From NCBI GenBank assembly GCA_038065755.1, contig JBBTQJ010000025.1, forward strand, positions 1 to 9,924: a DNA stretch of 9,924 nucleotides, in the 5' to 3' direction. The notes beneath the pieces are model-generated. The model did no database searches, was not told the DNA's origin, and saw nothing but the letters and a program-made list of their open reading frames with translations. Every line of letters starts with the position of its first letter. Position 1 is the first letter of the stretch. Below, piece after piece: positions 1 through 3,779 of this stretch. Source of the stretch: JBBTQJ01 sp038065755 (GTDB lineage: Bacteria; Patescibacteriota; Minisyncoccia; Minisyncoccales; Staskawiczbacteraceae). The position numbers and the translations under genes were made by a program.

Positions 1-810
1 GGGACGGAGGAGTATTACGGAGACCAGGTGGTCTCCGTAGCGGATCACCACCGGGAGGGGGATCCCGGGTACGGATGGCGGCCTGAAAATTTCTGGCTTG
101 CCTCTTCACTGGGGCAAGTCGCGAAGCACGCTTTTGCGTGCGAGGTGTCTTTCCTCTCCCACGAACAGTGGGAAATTGAGGAAAGTTACCCGAACGGGAG
201 CCCGTTGCTGCCGCACGAACCTACATGGTTCGGGCCGGCGAATTTAAGGGGCATCCTTGAAGAGGCCCTGCCGGCCGCAACCGCTTTTATGGTGGCGGCG
301 GCCGACCATTGTTTAGAAACGGCCTACCGAGGCCGTTGCCCGGGCGTAGACCCGGAAGCTCTGATGCGGTGGCGGATTGAAACCCGTGCCGCGTTTCAGA
401 AGCGGCCTGTTGAGGCCGTGTTAGCGGATATTGAAGCCGCAAGGAAGCGGCTTCGTGAGTCCGTCAAGTGCGAGGTTCACCCCTCGCACATCGAGGCATG
501 GGCCGAGGACGGCCGAAACCTGACGCCCGAAGAAGAACGAGCAGTAAAAACCGGCTTGCCGGTTCGGCTGCGTGTGTTCGAATACGCAGCTTTCGGGGAT
601 GAAACTATCCCTGAACTGCCCGAGGCAGCGGCTCGTGAAGGCATCCCCTTCACGGCCAAAGTCAAGGACCGGGACGGCCGCGAAAAGGTCGTCCTGCAGG
701 CCGCTTCGCCAGATTTGGTGAAGCGGTTCCTGGCCGGGAAAGTTATCCCCGGCTTACGGGACACCTACGGTGATCCCGCCCGCGGTTTTGCGGGTGGGTA
801 CACCACCTAA
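1..810 (+). CDS. Hypothetical protein of unknown family, 5' end probably outside the window
   Basis: I do not recognise this protein. The frame is open from base 1, so the true start is probably upstream. A GTG at 28 would give 260 aa, but it lies inside a perfect 9-bp hairpin (17-25/30-38) and has only a weak GGAG in front. The product is soluble and charged, with no signal peptide or membrane segment. A helical middle (Ala/Glu/Arg-rich, about residues 100-180 from the GTG) is followed by a short beta-like C-terminus containing VKDRDGREKVVL. The gene is visibly GC-rich, unlike the operon at the right. Its sequence is packed with perfect hairpins, for example 126-131/136-141, 157-162/168-173 nested in 149-156/178-185, 318-325/330-337, 433-440/447-454, 468-475/482-489, 567-573/584-590, 634-641/647-654 and 733-738/748-753. 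A terminator follows at 871. That this is a gene is likely; its function is unknown. Confidence 0.7.
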   Translation, partial: GTEEYYGDQVVSVADHHREGDPGYGWRPENFWLASSLGQVAKHAFACEVSFLSHEQWEIEESYPNGSPLLPHEPTWFGPANLRGILEEALPAATAFMVAAADHCLETAYRGRCPGVDPEALMRWRIETRAAFQKRPVEAVLADIEAARKRLRESVKCEVHPSHIEAWAEDGRNLTPEEERAVKTGLPVRLRVFEYAAFGDETIPELPEAAAREGIPFTAKVKDRDGREKVVLQAASPDLVKRFLAGKVIPGLRDTYGDPARGFAGGYTT

Positions 811-847
811 GCGACACGGATGTCGCGAAAGAGTTTGAAATCTCTTT
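811..847 (+). other. Two stem-loops directly after the stop codon
   Basis: The stop codon at 808-810 is followed at once by a perfect 6-bp stem (GCGACA 811-816, loop CGGA, TGTCGC 821-826). A second 6-bp stem follows (AAAGAG 828-833 with CTCTTT 842-847). Neither has a good T-tail, so they look like 3' UTR structure before the terminator at 871. Confidence 0.5.
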
Positions 848-870
848 TCAAAAAAATTTGGTAAGGTTAA

Positions 871-910
871 AAAAGAGGCGAGCATGGTTCGCTTCGCCTC
901 TTTTCTTTTC
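871..910 (+). terminator. Intrinsic terminator of the first gene
   Basis: AAAAGAGGCGA (871-881) pairs with TCGCCTCTTTT (894-904). The T-rich tail continues as TTTTCTTTTC to 910. The stem can also refold internally (GCGAGC/GTTCGC). The tail runs straight into the next hairpin, as at the other boundaries of the array. Confidence 0.75.
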
Positions 911-956
911 TAAAGTCCGGCAATTCGTGTTGGCGGACTTTAGATGAAGAAACGAG
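901..956 (+). promoter_or_regulatory. Boundary module E0: helix whose 5' strand follows the terminator T-tract
   Basis: CTAAAGTCCG (910-919) pairs perfectly with CGGACTTTAG (934-943) around a 14-nt loop. The flanking T-tract CTCTTTTCTT (898-907) can continue the helix with GAAGAAACGAG (946-956), with one mismatch and one wobble. This is the same layout as the CCTTTCTTT/AAAGAAGGG modules further right but with a diverged motif. It forms the leader of the gene at 1008. Confidence 0.5.
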
Positions 957-1007
957 ATTTCCCCGTTGAGCCATTACTGGGAAGTCACAACAAAAAGGAG
1001 AAAGAAA

Positions 1008-1238
1008 ATGGCAAAATATCGTTGCAAAATTTGCAACTTTGTTGCAGAGTCTAGGCAACCTTCGTTTTATTGCCCAAAATGCAACCTCCACCCAGACTGG
1101 GTGGAGATAAAAATGAGAGCCTGTCCCGACTGTGGGGTATTCGGTTGCGCCGAATGCCCCACCTGCGGGGGACTCGGAGAGGTCGAAGACCTATCCGAGT
1201 TAATTGAAAAATTTGCTGATAGGTTAAAGAAACCATAG
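1008..1238 (+). CDS. Small cysteine-rich zinc-ribbon protein (76 aa)
   Basis: The ATG at 1008 is chosen because AAAAGGAG (994-1001) lies 6 nt upstream; an in-frame ATG-free extension to 966 has no SD. Cysteines sit at 6, 9, 22, 25, 39, 42, 47, 50 and 53. The first CxxC/CxxC pair (YRCKIC...YCPKC) resembles rubredoxin-like or zinc-ribbon knuckles, and the second cluster (CPDC, then CAECPTC) forms another. Acidic and basic C-terminal residues (LSELIEKFADRLKK) look like an amphipathic helix. Metal binding is likely; the biological role is unknown. The coding sequence is hairpin-rich: 1021-1028/1030-1037, 1041-1045/1055-1059, a 9-bp stem 1086-1094/1098-1106, 1139-1144/1150-1155 and a nested stem 1172-1178/1194-1200 enclosing GGTC/GACC. 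The gene sits between the E0 leader and the conserved RNA at 1273. Confidence 0.8.
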   Translation: MAKYRCKICNFVAESRQPSFYCPKCNLHPDWVEIKMRACPDCGVFGCAECPTCGGLGEVEDLSELIEKFADRLKKP

Positions 1239-1253
1239 TAGCAAAAAAGTTTT

Positions 1254-1276
1254 CCTGTTTGAACTTATCAAACAGG
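1254..1276 (+). other. Stem-loop after the zinc-protein gene
   Basis: CCTGTTT (1254-1260) pairs perfectly with AAACAGG (1270-1276) around a 9-nt loop. The 3' strand CAGG is also the first block conserved with the second RNA copy (2782), so this stem may be the outermost variable hairpin of that RNA. Confidence 0.5.
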
Positions 1277-1436
1277 TTGGCGGGATACCGCGCTTAGTTC
1301 GCAAGAACTATGCCCGCTGTAAAAATCAAGCGGATTGAATGGGAGGCCCGAGTGGTACTCTGGCTTCCCTCCTTTCTTTTAGCCCGCTAATGGGCGCCTG
1401 GGCATATTTCCATGGCTGGCGGACTGAAAGAAGGGA
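1273..1436 (+). ncRNA. Conserved structured RNA, copy 1 (unknown class)
   Basis: This shares long blocks with 2782-3140. In order: CAGGTTGGCGGGA; stem P1 GGCGGG (1279-1284) with CCCGCT (1313-1318); hairpin P2 TAGTTC (1295-1300)/GAACTA (1305-1310) with a GCAA tetraloop; the conserved stretch TGTAAAAATCAAGCGGATTG (1319-1338); a terminator-like stem at 1341-1369; CTCCTTTCTTTTAGCCCGC (1370-1387 region); a variable part; and GGACTGAAAGAAGGGAA. The long helix 1370-1387/1419-1436 has 17 pairs including two U.G and one C.A mismatch. In the other copy P2 has a completely different stem sequence but the same length and a GNRA loop (GAAA), which is covariation. It is not RNase P, tmRNA, SRP, 6S or a group I/II intron by their core motifs. 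It may be a 3' UTR/5' leader element rather than a free RNA. Confidence 0.7.
1341..1380 (+). terminator. Terminator-like stem with tail CCTTTCTTTT
   Basis: GGGAG (1341-1345) pairs with TTCCC (1365-1369), enclosing GCC.GAGT/ACTC.GGC with a 3-nt loop. The tail TCCTTTCTTTT (1370-1380) follows. The tail also forms the 5' strand of the long helix with 1426-1436, so termination and helix formation compete for it. Confidence 0.55.
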
Positions 1437-1450
1437 AGAGAGAAGAAAAT

Positions 1451-1478
1451 TTGCTTTTTTCTTTTGATTTGTTATGAT
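1451..1478 (+). promoter_or_regulatory. Candidate promoter for the DUF5678/protease pair
   Basis: The -35 candidate is TTGCTT (1451-1456), with a 16-nt spacer and the -10 candidate TATGAT (1473-1478), about 27 nt before the ATG at 1505. The -10 is good and the -35 is weak. It lies just after the conserved RNA. Confidence 0.45.
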
Positions 1479-1504
1479 GAAGAATAAAAATAATAAATAA
1501 AAAC

Positions 1505-1711
1505 ATGGAAAAAATAATAAAAGATTTCACAAAAATAGCGAAAGAGCACAAAGGAAAATGGGTGGCTTTAACTGACGATGAAGAAAAGGTTGTCGCTTCT
1601 GGAGAATCGGCAAAAGACGCTTTGGAAAAAGCGAAAAAACAAGGATTTAAAAATCCAATTCTTTTTAAAGTTCCCATTTCTTTGATTCCTTATATTGGAG
1701 GCAATTCTTAA
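1505..1711 (+). CDS. DUF5678-like small protein (68 aa)
   Basis: The layout HKGKWVAL...KVVASGESAKDALEKAKKQG...NPILFKVP matches small DUF5678-type proteins: a GKWVAL strand, a VVASG turn, an alpha-helical DALEKAKK segment, and a terminal strand with a VP motif. From memory, such proteins are often encoded next to retropepsin-like proteases in bacteria and archaea, and that is the arrangement here: the next gene starts 6 nt after this stop. The molecular role is unknown; an accessory or substrate role for the protease is only inference. No SD is visible before the ATG (A/T-rich leader), unlike the other genes of the array. Composition is AT-rich and the hairpin saturation of the neighbouring genes is absent, which suggests an insertion of ordinary host-type sequence. 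Confidence 0.8.
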   Translation: MEKIIKDFTKIAKEHKGKWVALTDDEEKVVASGESAKDALEKAKKQGFKNPILFKVPISLIPYIGGNS

Positions 1712-1717
1712 ATATTT

Positions 1718-2131
1718 ATGGATTTTGTTTATAAAAAGTTTAAACTGCAAAATAAAGAGGAATTATTAAAGCCGATTATTCCAATTGGAATTTTGTTTAA
1801 TGGAAATAAAATTAGATACGAGGCTTTAATAGATTCTGGAGCAGATTTTAATATTTTTAACGCTGAAATCGGAGAGCTTGTCGGCATTAATATTAAAAGC
1901 GGAAAAGAAATTAAATTCGGCGGAATAGCAGGCGAACCGTTTGAAGTATATATTCACAAAATAACAATTGAAGTTGGTGGTTGGCAATATGAAACTATGG
2001 CAGGATTTTCCTATAAAATTAGTCCTTACGGTTTTGGTATATTAGGGCAAAAAGGATTTTTTAATTTGTTCAGGATTAAATTTGTATATTCTAAAGGAAA
2101 CATAGAAATTACTCCCGAGATCAAAAAGTAA
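1718..2131 (+). CDS. Retropepsin-like aspartic protease (137 aa)
   Basis: The catalytic signature ALIDSGADFNIF (D39-S40-G41-A42) is the DSGA/DTGA motif of single-domain retroviral-type aspartic proteases, which act as homodimers with one Asp per subunit. Flap-like and beta-hairpin segments follow (IKFGGIAGEPFEVYIHKITIEVGGW). Near the end, YGFGILGQKGFF corresponds to the hydrophobic-hydrophobic-Gly motif (ILG) found in these folds. The length is typical of the family. No signal peptide is seen, so it is probably cytoplasmic. It follows the DUF5678 gene by 6 nt. The only SD-like site (GGAGG, 1697-1701) is 16 nt from the ATG, so translational coupling is plausible. The substrate is unknown. Confidence 0.85.
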   Translation: MDFVYKKFKLQNKEELLKPIIPIGILFNGNKIRYEALIDSGADFNIFNAEIGELVGINIKSGKEIKFGGIAGEPFEVYIHKITIEVGGWQYETMAGFSYKISPYGFGILGQKGFFNLFRIKFVYSKGNIEITPEIKK

Positions 2132-2146
2132 ATCTCTAATTAAAAT

Positions 2147-2174
2147 TGTATCAAGAGATACACCTTTCTTTTTG
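2147..2174 (+). terminator. Terminator-like stem-loop after the protease gene
   Basis: TGTATC (2147-2152), loop AAGA, GATACA (2157-2162) is a perfect 6-bp stem. The tail CCTTTCTTTTTG follows and is also the 5' strand of the next helix. Confidence 0.5.
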
Positions 2175-2342
2175 GATACAAAGTAAAAAAACTTGTGTTC
2201 AAAAAGAAGGGAAAAGCGTCCGAGCCCTTTTGTCAGCGCGAATGGTTCGCGTTTGGCAGTAGACCCCGTTTAGAAAATTGAGATTTTCTAACGGGGTAGA
2301 GAAATCAGGACGCAAAAAAAACTTTCTCTTGAAAGGAGAAAG
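2163..2342 (+). promoter_or_regulatory. Boundary module E2: structured leader of the gene at 2345
   Basis: CCTTTCTTTTTG (2163-2174) pairs with CAAAAAGAAGGG (2200-2211), all 12 positions including one U.G. The helix extends inward through ATACAA/TTGTGT with a bulge. A closing stem follows, GCGTCC (2216-2221)/GGACGC (2308-2313). It encloses hairpin TGTCAGCGCGAA (2231-2242)/2246-2258, with wobbles and one bulge, and a 14-bp hairpin CCCCGTT-TAGAAAAT (2264-2278)/2283-2296 with one bulged T. The last element is CTTTCTC (2322-2328)/GAGAAAG (2336-2342), which captures part of the SD AAAGGAG (2332-2338). The wobbles are G.U on the plus strand and would be A.C on the other, so this is a plus-strand RNA. 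No known riboswitch is recognised. Confidence 0.65.
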
Positions 2343-2344
2343 AA

Positions 2345-2779
2345 ATGTTGCACAGTTTTTTTTCGCAATTGACAAGTTTTTTGGGCGAATTGGTTGTATT
2401 CTTTTTACCCCTCATAATTATAGGAGGTATGGTTGCCGCAGGAATTTGGTACGAGACCTCTCCTACTAAATATGATTTTGGAAATGGCGCTCAAATAGTG
2501 GTGCCATGGGGTGCCGTCAGCGCAGATCGGCGCGACGCGGGATACGGTGTTGTTGTCCAAAGTGGCATCAATGTCATGGTCCAAAATAATTCGGACCAGT
2601 GGCGTACGCTCACGATGTCATATCGGAGGCCCGATTGTAGCATACTAGATACTCATGCGTTTGAAGATTTGGCGCCGAAGTCAACGAAAACCTTTGGCGC
2701 AGACTCTGACAAATATGAAGGCATGCATATTAGCGTGTCTGATTACGCGCAAAAAGAACGCGACAAGGCTAATCCCTAA
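2345..2779 (+). CDS. Membrane-anchored hypothetical protein (144 aa)
   Basis: I do not recognise the family. The ATG at 2345 lies 6 nt after AAAGGAG. Residues about 13-35 (LGELVVFFLPLIIIGGMVAAGIW) form one transmembrane segment or uncleaved signal anchor. The rest (from about residue 41) is a polar domain rich in predicted strands (QIVVPWGAV, GYGVVVQSGINVMVQNNSDQWRTLTMSYRR), so it is probably outside the membrane with a short N-terminal side inside. It ends with a charged tail. Some internal hairpins are present (2577-2582/2593-2598; 2622-2626/2631-2635) but fewer than in the first gene. It is bracketed by the E2 leader and by the second copy of the conserved RNA, which begins 2 nt after the stop. 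Confidence 0.7.
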   Translation: MLHSFFSQLTSFLGELVVFFLPLIIIGGMVAAGIWYETSPTKYDFGNGAQIVVPWGAVSADRRDAGYGVVVQSGINVMVQNNSDQWRTLTMSYRRPDCSILDTHAFEDLAPKSTKTFGADSDKYEGMHISVSDYAQKERDKANP

Positions 2780-2781
2780 AG

Positions 2782-3140
2782 CAGGTTGGCGGGAACACCG
2801 CGCCTGAATGCGAAAGCATTCTTGCCCGCTGTAAAACTCAAGCGGATTGGGCCGACGGCTTATCAAGGGAAGCGGCTGTCGGCAACTGGTTTACAGCTTC
2901 CTCCTTTCTTTTAGCCCGCCAGGCTTGTCGCTTAATAATTTTTTCGTAACGAAATGAAGAAATTTTGAGGCGAAAATTTGGAAAAACTAGGAGGCATACC
3001 CCTGCGGTATGCCGACGAATTTTTACAAATTTGCAGCCAAAATTTCAAGTTGCAGTAGAAAAGAATTATTAAGCGACAGGCCTATAACGCCATTCTGGGG
3101 CCCGGCTTATGTGCTGCGGCTGACGGACTGAAAGAAGGGA
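2782..3140 (+). ncRNA. Conserved structured RNA, copy 2, with an inserted 160-nt domain
   Basis: Blocks shared with copy 1: CAGGTTGGCGGGA, CACCGCGC, P1 GGCGGG (2788-2793)/CCCGCT (2825-2830), P2 GAATGC (2806-2811)-GAAA-GCATTC (2816-2821), TGTAAAACTCAAGCGGATTG, CTTCCTCCTTTCTTTTAGCCCGC (2897-2919), and GGCTGACGGACTGAAAGAAGGGAA. The long helix pairs 2902-2918 with 3124-3140. Between its strands copy 2 carries an extra domain closed by a continuous 20-bp helix (2921-2940/3064-3083, one U.G). That domain holds hairpins 2960-2966/2973-2979 and a perfect 8-bp stem GGCATACC (2993-3000)/GGTATGCC (3006-3013). The segment 3084-3123 aligns with 1394-1418 of copy 1. No ORF lies inside. The class is unknown to me. 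Confidence 0.7.
2868..2912 (+). terminator. Terminator-like stem in the second RNA copy, with a competing stem
   Basis: GGAAG...CTGT (2868-2872, 2876-2879, CGG bulged) pairs with ACAGCTTCC (2893-2901), followed by TCCTTTCTTTT (2902-2912). An upstream stem GCCGAC (2851-2856)/GTCGGC (2878-2883) overlaps its 5' arm, so the two cannot form together. Confidence 0.5.
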
Positions 3141-3147
3141 AAGATAG

Positions 3148-3185
3148 CGTTGTAATAATTGTGCGGTCGCACATTTATTACAACG
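3148..3185 (+). other. Long hairpin in the leader position after the second RNA copy
   Basis: CGTTGTAATAA (3148-3158) pairs with TTATTACAACG (3175-3185). Past a T.T mismatch, TGTGC/GCACA closes on a GGTC loop. This is a 16-bp near-perfect stem and takes the place of the leader hairpins at other boundaries, but no plus-strand gene follows for 590 nt. It has no T-tail. Confidence 0.6.
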
Positions 3186-3211
3186 ATAAGCTAATAAGCT
3201 AAAATATAACT

Positions 3212-3237
3212 AAAAAATCCGTTGCGTTTGCAACAGA
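3212..3237 (-). terminator. Intrinsic terminator of RNA B
   Basis: On the minus strand, TCTGTTGC (3237-3230) pairs with GCAACGGA (3225-3218) around loop AAAC. All 8 positions pair, including one U.G that is an A.C mismatch on the plus strand. TTTTTT (3217-3212) follows. Confidence 0.75.
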
Positions 3238-3344
3238 CTTTTTAGTGCGGAGGCCGGTGGAGTCGGACCACATTCTAGTTGTCTAGAACCAGTTGTGTAT
3301 CAAACAATGACTGCACCGTGCAGTATCGACCTCCGACGCTCCGC
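3212..3344 (-). ncRNA. Minus-strand RNA B: cloverleaf-like small RNA
   Basis: Reading the minus strand from 3344: an extended -10 promoter ends 7 nt upstream, and the predicted first base opens stem GCGGAG, which pairs with CTCCGC (minus 3252-3247). After a bulged C the stem extends as GTCGG/CCGGC with a G.U pair that would be a C.A mismatch on the plus strand. Inside are hairpins ACTGCA/TGCAGT, TTGT/ACAA with a 7-nt loop TTGATAC, TTCTAG/CTAGAA, and GTGG/CCAC with a 7-nt loop TCCGACT. The order resembles a class II tRNA cloverleaf, but the first arm has a 3-nt loop and the linker after the acceptor is too long, so it is not a canonical tRNA. An intrinsic terminator follows. It has a 17-nt complement in RNA A. 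Function unknown. Confidence 0.65.
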
Positions 3345-3350
3345 AAATTT

Positions 3351-3359
3351 ATTATATCA
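3351..3359 (-). promoter_or_regulatory. Extended -10 promoter of RNA B
   Basis: The minus strand reads TGATATAAT (3359-3351), a perfect TATAAT with the TGn extension. The -35 position at 17-nt spacing is a T-run (3379-3374), shared with the terminator tail of RNA A. The start is predicted at 3344, the first base of the closing stem. Confidence 0.7.
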
Positions 3360-3373
3360 TATCAAAGCTAAAC

Positions 3374-3411
3374 AAAAAAATAACACCCTCAAAAGAAGAT
3401 GCTATTTTTTT
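3374..3411 (-). terminator. Intrinsic terminator of RNA A
   Basis: On the minus strand AAAAAAATAGCATC (3411-3398) pairs with GGTGTTATTTTTTT (3387-3374) around a 10-nt loop, 14 pairs including two G.U. It ends in a run of seven T. The two wobbles would be A.C mismatches on the plus strand, which fixes the orientation. Confidence 0.75.
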
Positions 3412-3449
3412 GGTTCTATTGCTAGAATATGATCACTGTCTGATACACA
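3374..3449 (-). ncRNA. Minus-strand RNA A: about 75-nt small RNA
   Basis: A near-consensus promoter lies immediately upstream and an intrinsic terminator ends it. From 5' to 3': a hairpin ATGTG(T)ATCA / TGATCATAT (minus 3450-3441 with 3436-3428, loop GACAG, one bulge, one G.U); a hairpin TTCTA-GCAA-TAGAA (3427-3414) with a GNRA loop; then the terminator. No credible ORF is present; the ATG at its start meets a stop after five codons. Bases 3449-3433 are complementary to 17 consecutive bases of RNA B (two G.U), and its second hairpin mirrors the TTCTAG hairpin of RNA B. It may be a regulator of RNA B or a related paralogue; the target is unproven. Confidence 0.7.
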
Positions 3450-3454
3450 TTTTT

Positions 3455-3482
3455 ATTATAGCAAATCAAAAGTCCCTGTCAA
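3455..3482 (-). promoter_or_regulatory. Consensus sigma70-type promoter of RNA A
   Basis: The minus strand reads TTGACA (3482-3477), a 16-nt spacer, then TATAAT (3460-3455). A TGC precedes the -10, so it is also an extended -10. Both hexamers are perfect. The predicted start is about 3448. Confidence 0.85.
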
Positions 3483-3510
3483 TAGTTTTGCGCATGTGGG
3501 TTCAAAAAAT

Positions 3511-3658
3511 TAGAAGTTTTAAAAAATTTCTACCTTTCTTTCAAATCATTATTTATATCAGGGAATAAACGAATATCAGATTTATTCTTGATTTTCCAGA
3601 AATTATAAATTTTCCTGTCCTGAACGAAGTTGAAGGATTTAGTGGTTTGAAAGAAGGG
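3511..3658 (+). promoter_or_regulatory. Boundary module E4: A/T-rich stem-loop plus 18-bp helix
   Basis: A weak hairpin (TAGAA 3511-3515/TTCTA 3528-3532, extended by T4/A4) precedes the T-tract. CCTTTCTTTCAAATCATT (3533-3550) pairs with AGTGGTTTGAAAGAAGGG (3641-3658) at all 18 positions, three of them U.G. On the opposite strand those would be A.C mismatches, so this is selected as plus-strand RNA. The 90-nt loop contains a weak promoter candidate (TTTATT 3581, 17-nt spacer, TATAAA 3604-3609) and a dispersed repeat (3617-3636). If transcription starts in the loop, the transcript would begin just before AAAGAAGGG. Confidence 0.6.
3617..3636 (+). repeat. Copy of a dispersed short repeat (TCCTGAACGAAGTTGAAGGA)
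   Basis: This sequence is close to the short palindromic repeat of the type TCCTGAGCGAAGTCGAAGGA that is scattered in many bacterial genomes. A diverged copy in the opposite orientation lies at 4069-4090. Both copies sit between the strands of a boundary module. Confidence 0.45.
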
Positions 3659-3779
3659 TTTTGCTGGCTGCCCCCAAAAAAAAGTAAACAAACTTCGCCG
3701 TTGTGTTTTCTTGCTTTTTGACCCAGGTAAGGAAACAAACCAGCAACAACGACAAGGCCATCAATATAGGAGAAGGAAG
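3659..3779 (+). promoter_or_regulatory. Structured leader of the 69-aa gene
   Basis: TTGCTGG (3661-3667) pairs with CCAGCAA (3740-3746) directly after the AAAGAAGGG strand. Inside, an A-rich strand (about 3676-3692) can pair with the T-rich strand about 3700-3719 around loop TTCGCC, with a bulge. The SD AGGAG (3768-3772) lies 7 nt before the ATG. Confidence 0.5.

Noticed and set aside
477..764. Minus-strand reading frame within the first gene
   Set aside because: Arg/Ser-rich antisense shadow of a GC-rich gene. Palindromes make the opposite strand look open.
1279..1318. T-box riboswitch (GGGTGGNACCGCG-like sequence GGCGGGATACCGCGC followed by a hairpin and CCCGC)
   Set aside because: The tRNA-acceptor-binding TGGN is missing, there is no specifier domain or synthetase gene downstream, and in both copies the segment lies 3' of a small gene. 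The likeness is limited to ACCGCG.
2278..2469. Plus-strand reading frame overlapping the start of the 144-aa gene
   Set aside because: It starts in a leader hairpin and overlaps the better gene, which has a proper SD and hydrophobic N-terminus.
1273..3140. Group I or group II intron, RNase P RNA, tmRNA, SRP or 6S RNA
   Set aside because: I found no P7/S core of group I, no domain V of group II, no GAGGAAAGTCC of RNase P, no tRNA-like ends of tmRNA, and no GGAAGCAGC-type SRP loop. Two copies per window also speak against the housekeeping RNAs.
3246..3345. Canonical tRNA gene on either strand
   Set aside because: One minus-strand arm looks like an anticodon arm and another like a T-arm, but the D-arm has a 3-nt loop, the linker after the acceptor is about 14 nt, and there is no proper discriminator/CCA context. 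It is kept as a tRNA-like ncRNA.
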